64,000 nucleotides of DNA, from NCBI GenBank assembly GCA_038049695.1, contig CP142454.1:91874001-91938000 (forward strand), read 5' to 3'. Below, piece after piece: positions 10,748-22,297 of the stretch. Source of the stretch: Cinnamomum chago (lineage: Eukaryota > Streptophyta > Magnoliopsida > Laurales > Lauraceae). The notes below the pieces were generated by a model, which searched no databases, was not told where the DNA came from, and was given only the letters and a program-made list of their open reading frames with translations. The stretch's first letter is position 1. Every line of letters begins with the position of its first letter. Position numbers and translations under genes: made by a program.

Positions 10748-11610
10748 GACCTGGGTACAGCAGGTCCGGGAAAGCTGATTTTTTCTTCCTCTTTGTTTCC
10801 TTTCCTTCCAACATATAATCAATCACAAAGAACCATAAACAAGATGGTTTAAATACATGTTTCCAAGACAATAACATGAGCTAAAGAGCTCCTCATTTCA
10901 AGTTCCTCTCTTTCCATTCTTTCCATTCACAATTAATCACAAGGTGGAGAAAACTCATTCATGTGAAATCATTTGAAATCTTGACACTATGATACATACA
11001 TTTCCAAGAGATTAACAAGGGAGAAATAACTCATCAATAAGCACATCTTGAAATCAATATTAATCATATTAAAGACAACTATTAAAATCACCAAAACCAT
11101 TAATGAATCAAGATTTTCTCACAAAACATGTTAATAATCAAAACAATCCATTCATCCACTTGCCTTTGACTCTAATCAAGCAAATCAAGCTCCTAATCAC
11201 CTCCCAAGCACAAGATCAACAATCTCTACAAAAACCCCCAAAACAACCCAAAAATGGGTTAAACCATGAAGAAGAAGAAAGAACTTCCAATAATGAAAAT
11301 GGAGCTTCTCAAGGGTAAGAAGAACACATATCTAGAAGATTTGAGGAGGGAACTTACTTGTGGAGTCTTCAAAAACACAAAGTTAGCTCAAGGAGGGTTT
11401 CAATGTTGGTGGATTTCTCTTCTAATGGCATCCATGAAAAGCTTGCAAGGTGGAGAAGAGAATGGTGATCTCCATTTCTTGAGTGATGATCTCTTGGAGT
11501 GGCTTGGAGATGAAGGAGCAAGGAGAAGAAGAAGAACACAAGGGAAAACCCTAGGTTGCTGGTTTGGGCTGGAAAATGGAGAATGAAGTGAATGAAAGAG
11601 ATGGGTTCCC

Positions 11611-11618
11611 TTTTATAA
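11611..11618 (-). promoter_or_regulatory. TATA box of solo LTR (7933-12126)
   Basis: The reverse strand reads TTATAAAA in the context GCTTATAAAAGGG, about 510 nt from the LTR start. Transcripts would start roughly 30 nt downstream and run into the LTR, passing the splice-donor match near 11357 after a leader of roughly 230 nt. The equivalent site is eroded in the truncated B LTR at 13008. Confidence 0.65.
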
Positions 11619-12126
11619 GCAAGTGAGAATGGGTCCCACAACTTAAGGGACTTAGGTGGCTGAAATCATCTAATTCGGGACCTCGGATGGATTCGACGAA
11701 GAAGGAAGAAATGATCGTCGAAATATCTAGTTTCCAAAAAGTGTATGTTTCACGGATTTCGAGAATATCGAGTTTTGGGTACAGATTTGGTGTGAAAAGA
11801 CTGTTTTGCCCTCAAGGCCAAGAAATCAATTTTTGGGTTCTCAAATGGATTCGAGGTCAACAAGAAAGTTGTAGGATTCCTCAAGATGAATGCAACGGGC
11901 CAAAAACACGATACGAAACAAATCGGGAAAATCTCACAAGAAAAGCAAAGCCGAAAAGGGAACCCCCAAAGGGCCCCACAAGCTGCCAAAGCACTCAAAA
12001 GCCCAAAACTAGAAGAAAAACCATTCTAGCCCACAAACTCAACCCAACAACTACTAATCCCACTAAAAGAACTAATCCACAAATAAAACAACACTAATCC
12101 AAGAGATTAGGGGTCGGGTTCTCACA

Positions 12127-13007
12127 ACAAGGCAAGAAGCCAAGGCAAGAGCAAGGCCATGTGAGGCAGGGTTGTGGCCATTGTGCCAAAAATCTTGAGA
12201 GACATGAATGTCGTAAGGCCATGGGTGCCTGTTTCAAGTGTGGGGCTATGAACCATTCAATCAAGGATTGCCCACTACTTCTGAATCAAGGGAACAAAAA
12301 CCAGCAACAGAGGCAAGTAGCTCCTCAGAATCAAGCACCGGTTCAGAATCAAGTCAGACCACCTCAGCAACAGCAGCAGGCTAGGCCACCAGCACAGAAT
12401 AAGAATGCTCGTCCTCCACAACAGAACAGACATGGCCAAGGAAGGCAGAACCAAGTACCGAACAGACTACAGATGCATGGACGTTTGTACTATCTCAACC
12501 GTGCAGATGCTGAAGCTGCAGGAGACGTGGTAGAAGGTAAACTTCTTGTTTGTTGGGTAAAAGCCCAGATTTTATTTGATCCTGGATCCACACATTCCTT
12601 TTCATCTCCTAGTTTTGCTAAGTTGATTGATGCACCATGTAGTGAGTTGGATTACATTTTGGTAGTGACCACTCCAGTAGGGAAACAAGTTGTGTGTGGA
12701 ACCCATTACCCTAGTTATACAGTTTTGGTAGGAGATGTTAATCTACCGGCCAACCTCATAGTTTTGGACATGCATGATTTTGATGTCATATTCGGCATGG
12801 ATTGGTTAGAAGCATATCATGCCACCATGGATTGTTTTAGTAAGACCATCATATTCAGATTCCAAGGACCACAGGCAGAATTGATATTTCAGGGGAACAG
12901 GAGAAAGCTCAGGCATGATTTATTTCAGTTTTGAAGGCAAGCAGATTAGTGTAGAGTGGGTGTCAGGCATTTATTGCATTTATCACGGAGGATAAACAGT
13001 CCCAAGG
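12127..13007 (+). pseudogene. gag zinc knuckles and protease (copy A2, continued)
   Basis: This resumes the gag frame after the solo LTR. It has the two zinc knuckles, although the first is altered (CGHCAKNLERHEC has lost its His ligand, which reads Leu) while CFKCGAMNHSIKDC is intact. The Gln-rich linker and the protease with [10 protein letters not shown] and [15 protein letters not shown] follow. It stops at about 12934 after a frameshift near the end of the protease. The homology then runs to 13007, where another LTR is inserted. RT, RNase H and the first half of integrase are missing from this copy. Confidence 0.87.
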
Positions 13008-15716
13008 TGTAAGACCCCGACCCGAGTGAACCCGATTAGTGCTAATAAAGTTCCGTGTTAGTGCTAAGCTTGATTAGTGTTTTGGTTAAGTTGGGTTTGG
13101 ATTAGCTATGATTCTAGCTTTGAGCTAGTTCGAACGTTTTCATTTGCTTGGTGTTAGTAGGACCCTTTGGGGGGTTCCTTTTCATGACATTGCATATGTT
13201 TGAGGATTTATCGGAGGTTTTTACATTCATTATTTTAATCCCGTTTTACTCGCTTTGATGATCCCTACAACTTTCATGTTTATCCCGTTTTCGTTTGAGA
13301 TCCCGAAACCCGAATTCGTGGCCTTGAGGGCAAAACAGTCATTGCACACCAAATCTGTACCCAAAACTTGATATTCCCGAAACCCGCGAAACATATACTT
13401 TTTTTAAACTAGATATTTCGACGATCATTTCTTTCTTCTTCGTCAAATTCATCCGAGGTCCCGATAGAGATGATTTCAGCCTAATTAGGATTGTTAGTGG
13501 TGGAGCCCACTCCTCACTTACTACAAGAGGAGACCCTTTTCTTCCATTTCATTTTTTCCACCACAAAAACAAGCTAGGGCTTTCTTCTTCCTCTTCTTCT
13601 TGCTCTTGCTCTCCACCACTCAATCCACTTCCAAGCTTGCACCAATAGGAGAGTGGAGGTCATCACCTTCTTCATCTCCTTGAGAGCTTCTTTTCAATAG
13701 CTTTTGTGGAGCAAATCATCCATTTCAAGATCTCCTTTGAGCCTACCATTGCCATTAGAGGACCTTGCAAGTAAGTAATCCCCTTCATCTCCAAGATTAG
13801 TGTTCCTCTAACTCTTGATAAGCCCCATTTACATTATTGAAAGTCCTTTCAATTTCATTCTTGGTGTAACCCATTTTAGGGATTCATTTTCTGGGGGTTT
13901 GCCTTGTAGCTTGGATTCATTGTCTTGGAAGACTTGATAGAGCTTGATTTCATTGTTAGAAGACCTAAGGCAAGTGGATAAATGATTTTCCTAAGCTTCC
14001 ATTGATTTTGGGATATTCTCCATTAATGTACATTTAATGCTTCATTTTAATGGATGCTCATGATAGAGTATTAATGACACATTTATGATCTTTGAGAAGT
14101 AGTAGTTTATGGCATTGAATGTCTCCTTGTTTTATTGCAAATGTATATAAATATTGTGAAATGGTTTCCTCCTCCCTCTTTCCTTGTGTTGAATGCATGG
14201 TTGATGGAGGAGAATATGATGGATTAGAGGTAGTTTGAGTGGAGAAATAGACTCCTCATTTGATGCATATGAAGGGTTGGAGGAAGGTTGTAAAAAAAGA
14301 AGAGAAAGAGGACAGTTGAACTGGTCCGGAATCCATTTCTGGACAGTTCGCTCGAGCGACCATGACACTTCGCTCGAGCGACCATGACACTTCGCTCGAG
14401 CGACCTGTCCAGGAAAGGATTCGGGTATTTCCAGTAGCTTGGTCGCTCGAACGCATTTAAATAACCGCTCGACCGATGAGTTCGCTCGAGCGAACTCTTC
14501 GACTCGCTCGAGCGATGCGGTCTGCCTGGCATAGGCCACGTTGGGATAATGTTGAACTGTTGTAATGCACTGGGATAGAATTTCGGCCGATCGATCGGAC
14601 CTTAGTGGGTTTTGATATTTATTATTCTTTGTGGACCTTGGCTACCCTCCTTGGACTCACTTGACCATATGTGAGAGCGTCTTGAGCCGATGTTCTTCAC
14701 GGTTGGTTCGGATGCATCGAAGTTCAATCTATTTCAATCTTGAACGGGATGGAACGACACGATATCTTCTTCATACCTAAATGCAAAGTCTATTTCCTTG
14801 GGTATCGGGAATTCTATTCATTTCGGTGACTGAGTAGGTTGCTCGATGGTTCCGAGTTGACATCATACTTAGGATGGACCGTTTATAGTCTTGATTTTTC
14901 TATCATAGTATCTAGTACTATCCATGAGCTCATTTAAAGTTTTCAAAATAATAAAAGTGCATAAGGAGCCCGGAATGTCTTTAAACTCAAAGAGTACCAA
15001 ATCATTTCAATAATCGACATACGGGACCCCAATTCACTTAAATAGATCTTGAAATCAATATTTTCCCTGAATTGTAATAGTTAGTTTTATTCATTCATTT
15101 CCAAGATTTACGTTACATGATCTGTTTTCCCGAAAGCTTGATGGTTACACTAGTAACATGGACTTGTCCCGAAGAGTATTGCCCGATATGAAATGAAAGT
15201 TATACATTTGAATATTCTTGCCCGTTCATTGATTTACTTGTACTTGATTTACTTGCATATGTATCGATGTGTTATTTAACCTATGTGTCGGCATCACTAA
15301 GCTTGGATACCTTGTCGGTTTGATCCACCGACTTGGAGATCCCTCTCCCGTCCCGCCAGCTGCAGTTTGGATCCCGATACCTGGTCATTACCGTGGTCCC
15401 GTCCCGATACCCGGTTCGCTACCGTGGTCCCGTCCCGTATATTTATATTGTATATATGATTTGCGTTGATTCTCCTCACCTTGTGTGACTGAGAACAACG
15501 TCCCGTGATACTGTTGTCACTTTAGTGACAGAGGACTTAGCTTTATGTGATTGCCACCGTGTGAGTTCCCGACCCCTTCGTTACCTCATATGTTTTATCT
15601 TGTTTACATGTTTTCTAGCAAATGGTTTATCTATTTTATGAGAGTTCTTGCTTAAACAGATTTCCTTGCTTTTCGAGATATTTCATCTATATATGTGGTT
15701 GTATCTTCTCACTCTC
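13008..15716 (+). mobile_element. LTR, family B, 3' truncated by deletion
   Basis: It starts TGTAAGACCCCGACCC at 13008 directly after protease sequence and matches other B LTRs until ...CACTCTC near 15716. There it jumps straight into integrase coding sequence. About 0.55 kb of LTR 3' end, anything behind it, and roughly 1.8 kb of host-element pol (protease end to mid-integrase) are gone, apparently in one deletion. It carries a splice-donor match (GTAAGT at 13771, 763 nt in) and a mixed palindrome cluster (14349-14597). Confidence 0.88.
14349..14597. repeat. mixed palindrome cluster: CGCTCGAGCG plus CGATCGATCG
   Basis: There are five perfect CGCTCGAGCG (14349, 14371, 14393, 14483, 14505), near matches at 14444 and 14466, and one perfect CGATCGATCG at 14588. 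The first three are in tandem units with a 22-nt period (spacer AC/CATGACACTT). This is the only LTR here in which both palindrome types occur together. Confidence 0.88.
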
Positions 15717-16813
15717 CTTTGGAGCTTCCGGAGTGGAAATGGGAGCACATCACCATGGATTTCGTTTCCGGTTTGCCTAATACCAAGAAAGGAAATAATG
15801 CAATTTGGATCATTGTAGATCGTCTGACAAAGTCTGCTCACTTCATTCCGATGAAGACAGGGAATATGATGCATATGGCACCACTGCCAAAGTTATTTGT
15901 TGATGAGATTGTTAGCAAACATGGTCAGCCCGTCTCCATTACTTCAGACAGAGACAGTAGGTTTGTTTCAAAGTTTTGGAAGACTCTTCATGAGTCGATG
16001 GGTACCAAACTCCAGTTCAGCACAGCTTATCATCCTCAGACAGATGGTCAGTCAGAAAGGACGATACAGACTCTCGAAGACATGTTGCGTGCTTGTGTAT
16101 TAGATTTCAAGATTGAGTGGGATGAGTGCTTACCTCTTTGTGAATTTGCCTATAACAATAGTTACCACTCGAGCATCGGTATGGCACCTTTCGAGGCACT
16201 CTATGGTAGGAGATGCAGAACCCCGGTTTGCTGGGAAGAAGTCGGTGAACGTAGTTTTCATGGACCGACGATAGTTGGAGAGACAAGTGACAAGGTCAAG
16301 CTGATTCAGGAACGGTTGAAGATCGCCCGAAGTAGACAAAAGAGTTATGCAGACACTCGCAGAAGAGAATTGCAGTTTCAGGTGGGTGACAAGGTGTTCT
16401 TGAAGATCTCACCAGCTAGAGGGACTTTGAGGTTCGGTCAAAAGGGCAAATTGTCTAAAAGGTTTATTGGTCCGTATGAGATTTTGAGCAAGATTGGAGA
16501 TGTCGATTATAGACTTGCGTTACCGCCGGAACTCTCTGGGGTGCACAATGTTTTTCATGTTTCTATGCTCAAGAAATATGTCTCCAGTCCGTCACACATT
16601 CTACAGCACGAACCTTTGGAAATTCTGGAAGATGCCTCGTATGTGGAAAGACCGATCAAGATCATTGACACCAAAGAACAAGAATTGAGAAATCGGACTA
16701 TTCATTGGGTCAAGGTACTTTGGAAAAATCACGAGCCAGAGGAAGCCACCTGGGAATTGAGAGAGCAAGTGCAGAGGAAGTATCCACAGCTTTTACCAGA
16801 GGTAATTGTTTGA
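15717..16813 (+). pseudogene. integrase core and chromodomain (copy A2), N-terminus lost
   Basis: An uninterrupted frame encodes the integrase catalytic core ([26 protein letters not shown], so all three acidic residues are present), the C-terminal domain and the chromodomain, ending 37 nt before the LTR. The HHCC zinc domain is missing because of the deletion junction at 15716. The apparent Met at 15695 lies in LTR sequence, so the first eight or so residues are an accidental fusion. Unlike copy A1 it has no stop in the core. It is probably not translated, since it lacks its polyprotein context. Confidence 0.88.
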
Positions 16814-16837
16814 TTTATTTGGTGGACCAAATATCCT

Positions 16838-16850
16838 AAGGGGTGGAGGA
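16838..16850 (+). other. polypurine tract of gypsy copy A2
   Basis: AAGGGGTGGAGGA lies immediately before the LTR start TGTTAGACC, identical to 4131-4143. Confidence 0.85.
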
Positions 16851-19623
16851 TGTTAGACCCCGACCCAGACCATTTCGATTAGTGTGCGATTTGTATGTGT
16901 TCAGTCCTAAGTGGGTTTAGCAGTTGTTGGGTTAGAAATGATTAGTTTAGTCTTGGACATAGCTTCGGGAATTTTGAGAACGTTCAGTATTAGTTAGACA
17001 CACTCGGAAAGGCCCGAGTGCACGTGTAAGTTTGGGAAGATCGTATTGATTTCCATGTGATTGTGATTTTGATTTCATTTGAATGATGTTTCGACGTGTT
17101 ACAACTTTCGTTTTAAGCCCAGTGGTGTTTGAAGCCTAAAAACCCAAGTTTTGACCCAAAGAATTGTCTTTCTTGCACAAATCTTGACACAATTTTCGAG
17201 ATCTCAAAACCAATGCAAAAATATACTTTATGGAAACTAGATATTTCGACGATCGTTTTATCCTTCTTCGTCGAAGTCATCCGAGGCCCACAAGATCTTG
17301 TTTTGGCTACTTCAAAGTTCATGTTATTTGGGGCCCATTTCCATCACTAAAGCCTCTTCTCCCTCACTTTCATTCATTTCCCCAATCTCTGCAATCTCTT
17401 GACCTAGGGCAAGGAAAGCTCTTCTTCTCTTCCATTTTCTTCATCTTGCATGATCTACCGTGAAGACTCCAAAGAAGAATCCAAGGCTACTATCTTCTTC
17501 CTCTCCTCCTAAGCTTCCAATTGATGCAAGTTTCTTGAGTTTCTAAGTTGGGCAAAAGTTCCATTTCCTTCCTCTCTTCTTGTTTGGCCATTGTTAGGTA
17601 AGAGCTACAACCCATACTTTTCATGAAGTCTTTTCAGTTCTCTAAGATCAAGATTTTCATAGTTACAAACCCTTTTTGTTAAATGGGTTCCTTGTTTCCT
17701 TTTGAGTGAGTTGGGTGGTTTTCCTCTTGGGTTTCTTGTAGTGTGAGAATAGCTTGAGGAAGAGTTTGAAGAGGAGTATTGTTAGCATTGGTCAAGGCAA
17801 GTAATCTCTATAGGAATGATGCATGTGTATTTTGATTTCATTGTTGTTTTAGAAATTGTGCATAAAAATTGTTTACAAGCTTCATGGATATGTTTTATTT
17901 GATTTTGATGCTTGACATTGTGATAAATGAACCCTTGGTGAGCATGAAGGCTCAAGGGATTTTGTGTGATTGGTGGTTGAGAAGAAGAAGAAGAATGTGG
18001 TGAAAGATGTGTAAAAGAAAGGTAGTTTCTGCACTCTGCGAGCACAGGCAGCAGCTTGTTCGCTCGAGCGACCCCTGGGTTCGCTCGAGAGACCAAGCCT
18101 CTGTTTGGTCCGAGCGCAGACAGAGAGTTGTCCGCTCGAGCGAACTGCCCTCTGTATAATCTGGAGCAAGGCAGAGAGTCATCCGTTCGAACGCGCTTAT
18201 TATCCGCTCGAACGAACTGTCTCGCTCGAGCGAACCTGCCAGATTCAGGAGAAGATTTATTTCGTGTGTATTTTCGTGAAGGTTGAAAAACTAGACTATG
18301 TTAAGGGTTTTGACTTGACATTGTGTAAATGGAATTTTGAAATGCAACCCAACTTCGGGACGCCAACTCTTGTATATTCTGACATTTGGGATCCCAATTA
18401 TACAAGGGTCAATTGGTAGCCTTAACACATGCTTGTCAGATTTCGTGTTTGAATTCCGTTTTGAGTATGATAAGTACCATCGTGTACTCGTTTTAGATTT
18501 CAAGTATAAGCTTGTTTTGAAGTCTTGTTTCAAGAAAAAGGGGACCACTTCCTAAACGTGTTATGCATAATTATTATGCCTCTTACTAGTCGTGTTCGTC
18601 GTGTTTGATAAGTGATTTCCCCCTTTTTATCTCGGCATACTTTGATCGTGTTCCGCGTGTTTGTGCATTCATGAATTAAGTAAACATCACTGAGCTTAGA
18701 CTGCCCTCTCAATTTGATCCACTGTCTGGGGGTCTTTGAACATGTGGACTGTCTGCAGACTGGTCGTGTATTTATTACACATCGTGCGTGTCCGGTTCCG
18801 CAGCCGAAATTCCCGTCTTTATGGGAAATCGTGTCGTGTTTATATTATGTTTATCGTGCTTGTCGTGCGTGCTTGCTCTTTTCATTATATAAATGATAGA
18901 GAAAGGATGGGCTCTTTGTGGATTGTAACTGTTCATGATATATTATTTATTCATGCTAGTTTGTTTTGGTATCTCAGCTTTGTTCGCATTCTTGAAATGT
19001 ATCTCAGTTACTGTAGTATTTCAAATCAAGGATTTGCTTTTTAGGTTTTCTCAAATGTTATTGTTTCGTGCTTACACCTAAATTGATTACCTGTCAAACC
19101 GTCGTGTTTGACCCTTGTTTGTTGGTGCCCAGGTGCAGGAGACGTTACCTTTGAGGAGGAGCGTCAGGAGGAGGCTTGTGAGCCAACCCCTGTGAGAGAG
19201 TGGCAGCCCGACGATGTCATCTAGACATCGGGCGGGTTCTTGAGTCTCGTCATTCATTATGTCTTGGGGTTTCTTTTGGTTATTTTGAGAAGTGTATTAG
19301 CCTCTATTGGCTTCTTATGGGTTGTAACAAAACTTAATTTACTCTTGTGTTAATCTTGTAACTTGAACTATGTTGGGAATGCCATGTGAACTTCTTTCTT
19401 TGATACTATGTTTTGATATTATTCATCATAGCACTTAAATATTTTATTGATGCTCATCTTGATGTGTTTTGCTACACGCTTCGGCAAAGCTTGTACATGT
19501 GAGTCAGATTCCGCATGTCTTGGGGAATCCACACCGCGGGAACCTGTGGGAAAACAATAAACATAAATTATCTTAACAACCCCACCGTCGCGGGCCCGTG
19601 GAACACGTTCCGGGGTCGCGACA
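16851..19623 (+). mobile_element. 3' LTR, family A, of gypsy copy A2 (2,773 bp)
   Basis: It starts TGTTAGACC after the polypurine tract and ends GGGTCGCGACA. It matches 4144-6949 almost throughout with scattered substitutions and small indels (for example a shorter palindrome region). The splice-donor match is at 17598, again 747 nt in. The bases directly after it, CAACC (19624-19628), continue as the interior of another LTR. This suggests the array inserted into that LTR; the other side lies outside the window. Confidence 0.92.
18061..18232. repeat. palindrome cluster in 3' LTR of copy A2
   Basis: Perfect CGCTCGAGCG occurs at 18061, 18133 and 18223, and perfect CGTTCGAACG at 18184. The units at 18082 and 18205 have each taken one or two substitutions relative to the sister LTR or the consensus. 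Compared with 5354-5558, one unit and about 25 nt are deleted. Confidence 0.88.
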
Positions 19624-20060
19624 CAACCCCTGTGAGAGAGTGGCAGCCCGACGATGTCATTTAGACGTCGGGTGGGTTCTTGAGTCTCATCATCGTTTTG
19701 TTGGGGGTTCATTTTGATTATTTTGGACAAGTGTATTGGCCTCTCTTGGCCTCTCTTGGAATTGTAACAAAACTTAACTTGTTTTCGTGTTAGTCCTATA
19801 ACTTGAATATTAATGGGAATGCATTGTTAACTTCTTTCATTGATACTATGCCTTGTGATTATTTTGTCATAGCACCCAAAGATTTATCGGGGCTTATCTT
19901 GATGTGTTTTGCTACACGCTTCCGCAAACTTGATCATGTGAGTCAGATTCCGCGTGTCTTTGGGAATTCTCACCGCGGGAACCTATGGGGAAACAAATAA
20001 AACAGTACAATCAACAACCCCAACGTCGCGGGCCCGAGGATCCGTTCCGGGGTCGCGACA
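19624..20060 (+). mobile_element. LTR 3'-end fragment, family A (437 bp)
   Basis: It matches the last part of the A LTR from CAACCCCTGTGAGAGAG (compare 6511) to the terminal GGGTCGCGACA. It is followed at once by the reverse-strand internal 3' end of another gypsy element (CCTTAGGATATTTGG). This is best read as the right part of an LTR that inserted next to the polypurine tract of the reverse-strand element and was later split by the array ending at 19623. Confidence 0.8.
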
Positions 20061-20088
20061 CCTTAGGATATTTGGTCCACCAAATAAA

Positions 20089-21567
20089 TCAAACAATTAC
20101 CTCTGGTAAAAGCTGTGGATACTTCCTCTGCACTTGATCTCTCAATTCCCAGGTGGCTTCCTCTGGCTCGTGATTTTCCCAAAGTACCTTGACCCAATGA
20201 ATAGTCCGATTTCTCAATTCTTGCTCTTTGGTATCGATGATCTTGATCGGCCTTTCCACATACGAGGCATCTTCCCGAATCTCCAAAGGTTCGTGTTGTA
20301 GAATGTGTGAAGGACTAGAAACATATTTCTCGAGCATAGAAACATGAAATACATTGTGCACCTTGGAGAATTCCGGCGGTAGCGCAAGTCTATAAGCGAT
20401 ATCTCCAATCTTACTCACAATCTCATACGGACCAATAAACCTTCTAGACAATTTCCCCTTCTGACCAAATCTCAAAGTTCCTCTAACTGGTGAGATCTTC
20501 AAAAACACTTTGTCACCCACCTGAAACTGCAATTCTCTTCGGCGAGTATCTGCATAACTCTTCTGCCTACTTCGGGCGATCTTCAAACGTTCCTGAATCC
20601 GCTTGACCTTGTCACTTGTCTCTCCAACTATCGTCGGTCCATGAAAACTACGCTCACCGACTTCTTCCCAGCAAACCGGAGTTCTACATCTTCTACCATA
20701 AAGTGCTTCGAAAGGTGCCATACCGATGCTAGAGTGGTAACTATTATTATAAGTAAATTCACAAAGCGGTAAGCACTCATCCCACTGAACCTTGAAATCC
20801 AATACACAAGCACGCAACATGTCTTCGAGAGTCTGTATCGTCCTTTCTGACTGACCATCGGTCTGAGGATGATAAGTTGTGCTGAACTGGAGTTCGGTAC
20901 CCATCGACTCATGAAGAGTTTTCCAAAACTTTGAAACAAACCTACTGTCTCTGTCTGAAGTGATGGAGACGGGCTGACCATGTTTACTAACAATCTCATC
21001 AACAAATAACTTTGCAAGTGGTGCCATATGCATCATGTTTCCTGTCTTCATCGGAATGAAATGAGTAGACTTTGTCAGAAGATCTACAATAATCCAAATT
21101 GCATTATTTCCCTTCTTGGTATTCGGCAAACCGAAAACGAAATCCATGGTGATGTGCTCCCATTTCCACTCCAGAATCTCCAATGGTTGTAACAAACCTG
21201 GGGGCTTCTGATGCTCTGCCCTAATCAACTGACAAGTTAGACAACGAGACACAAAAGCTGCTATCTCTCTTTTCATGTTGTTCCACCAAAATCTATTCTT
21301 CAAATTGTGGTACATCTTCGTGCTACCCGGATGCATAGAATATCTCGTGCTATGAGCTTCATTCATTATTTCACTCTTCAAGTCATCCACATTTGGTACA
21401 CACAACCAGTCACGAAAATACAATATCCCATTCACCATCTTGAAATCTGGACGTTCTGTGATAACCTCTACTATCTTAGCCAAGTCTGGGTCTTGCAACT
21501 GATTTTCCTTGATCTTCTGGATGAAGGTAGGTTCTGATACTGTCATATTTGTTAACATCGCACCCAA
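20089..21567 (-). CDS. integrase with HHCC, DDE core and chromodomain (reverse gypsy copy)
   Basis: This 492-residue open frame is the longest intact integrase of the window. Near the start it has linker sequence, then the zinc domain (His residues in HSTRYSMHPG, Cys in CLTCQLI). The catalytic core follows with [17 protein letters not shown] and QTDGQSERT, all catalytic acids present. Then come GPYEIVSKIG and a chromodomain (IHWVKVLWENHEPEEATWEL). Integrase would insert the cDNA and the chromodomain would bias target choice. It is cut off from the upstream RNase H by a frameshift near 21570, so it would not be made as part of a normal polyprotein. The first Met is only the ORF start. Confidence 0.85.
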   Translation of the reverse strand: MGAMLTNMTVSEPTFIQKIKENQLQDPDLAKIVEVITERPDFKMVNGILYFRDWLCVPNVDDLKSEIMNEAHSTRYSMHPGSTKMYHNLKNRFWWNNMKREIAAFVSRCLTCQLIRAEHQKPPGLLQPLEILEWKWEHITMDFVFGLPNTKKGNNAIWIIVDLLTKSTHFIPMKTGNMMHMAPLAKLFVDEIVSKHGQPVSITSDRDSRFVSKFWKTLHESMGTELQFSTTYHPQTDGQSERTIQTLEDMLRACVLDFKVQWDECLPLCEFTYNNSYHSSIGMAPFEALYGRRCRTPVCWEEVGERSFHGPTIVGETSDKVKRIQERLKIARSRQKSYADTRRRELQFQVGDKVFLKISPVRGTLRFGQKGKLSRRFIGPYEIVSKIGDIAYRLALPPEFSKVHNVFHVSMLEKYVSSPSHILQHEPLEIREDASYVERPIKIIDTKEQELRNRTIHWVKVLWENHEPEEATWELRDQVQRKYPQLLPEVIV

Positions 21568-21576
21568 TTTTAGGGT

Positions 21577-22218
21577 TTACAATTCTACACCCAACTCTTC
21601 AAACTGTTGTAATACATCTATTCCTCTCAAACTAGCCATAACCACTGATTTCTTGCTCAATGCATCAGCTACAACATTCACTTTGCCTGGATGATACTTG
21701 ATTGGAAAGTCATAATCCTTGATATACCCCATCCACCGTCTCTGTCTCATATTTAAATCCTTCTTCGAAAACAAAAATTGTAAACTTCGGTGATCTGAAT
21801 GGACCTTAAATTTATCTTTGTAGAGATAGTGTCTCCACATCTTCAATGCGAAAACAATTGCTGCCAATTCCAAGTCATGGGTTGCATAGTTCTTCTCGTG
21901 GTCCTTCAACAGTCTCGAGCCATAAGCAATCACCTTGCCATCTTGCATCAATACACAACCTAGCCCCACATTCGAAGCATCTGTATAAACAATAAATCCG
22001 CCGGTGCCCGAGGGTAATGTAAGGATTGGGACTGTGGTTAACCTTCCTTTCAACTCTTGAAAACTTGTTTCACACTGTTCGGTCCAAACAAACGGGACAT
22101 TCTTCCTAGTCAATTTTGTCAACGGTGCTGCAATGGAAAACCTTGGACAAATCTCCTGTAATAGCCTGCTAACCCCAAAAAGCTTCTGATTTCTGTCACA
22201 CTGTTTGGCCTCACCCAA
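21577..22218 (-). pseudogene. RT C-terminus and RNase H (reverse gypsy copy)
   Basis: The frame includes [44 protein letters not shown] and HSDHRSL (RNase H catalytic and His positions) and the linker to integrase. It is separated from RT by a frameshift near 22220-22300 (around CEFW, where the next piece ends KKVSANSG), and from integrase by another near 21570. Confidence 0.85.
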
Positions 22219-22297
22219 TTAACAACTGCCTCTATCTTGGCTAGATCAACTGCTAAACCTTCTCTGGAGATGATGTGGCCTAGAAAACCAACTTACT

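Larger units (their letters stand above)
7933..12126 (-). mobile_element. solo LTR, family B, 4,194 bp, inserted in gag
   Basis: Read on the reverse strand it starts TGTGAGAACCCGACCCC and ends GGGGGCGTGACA. It is flanked by the 5-bp duplication ACAAG (7928-7932 and 12127-12131), and gag continues across it. There is no internal coding region, so it is a solo LTR left by recombination between two LTRs. It is longer than the other B LTRs, mainly through internal tandem repeats at 8580-9215 and 9425-9680. It keeps a TATA box, a splice-donor match GTAAGT (reverse strand, GT at 11356-11357) and a CGATCGATCG palindrome cluster (10615-10747). Confidence 0.92.
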
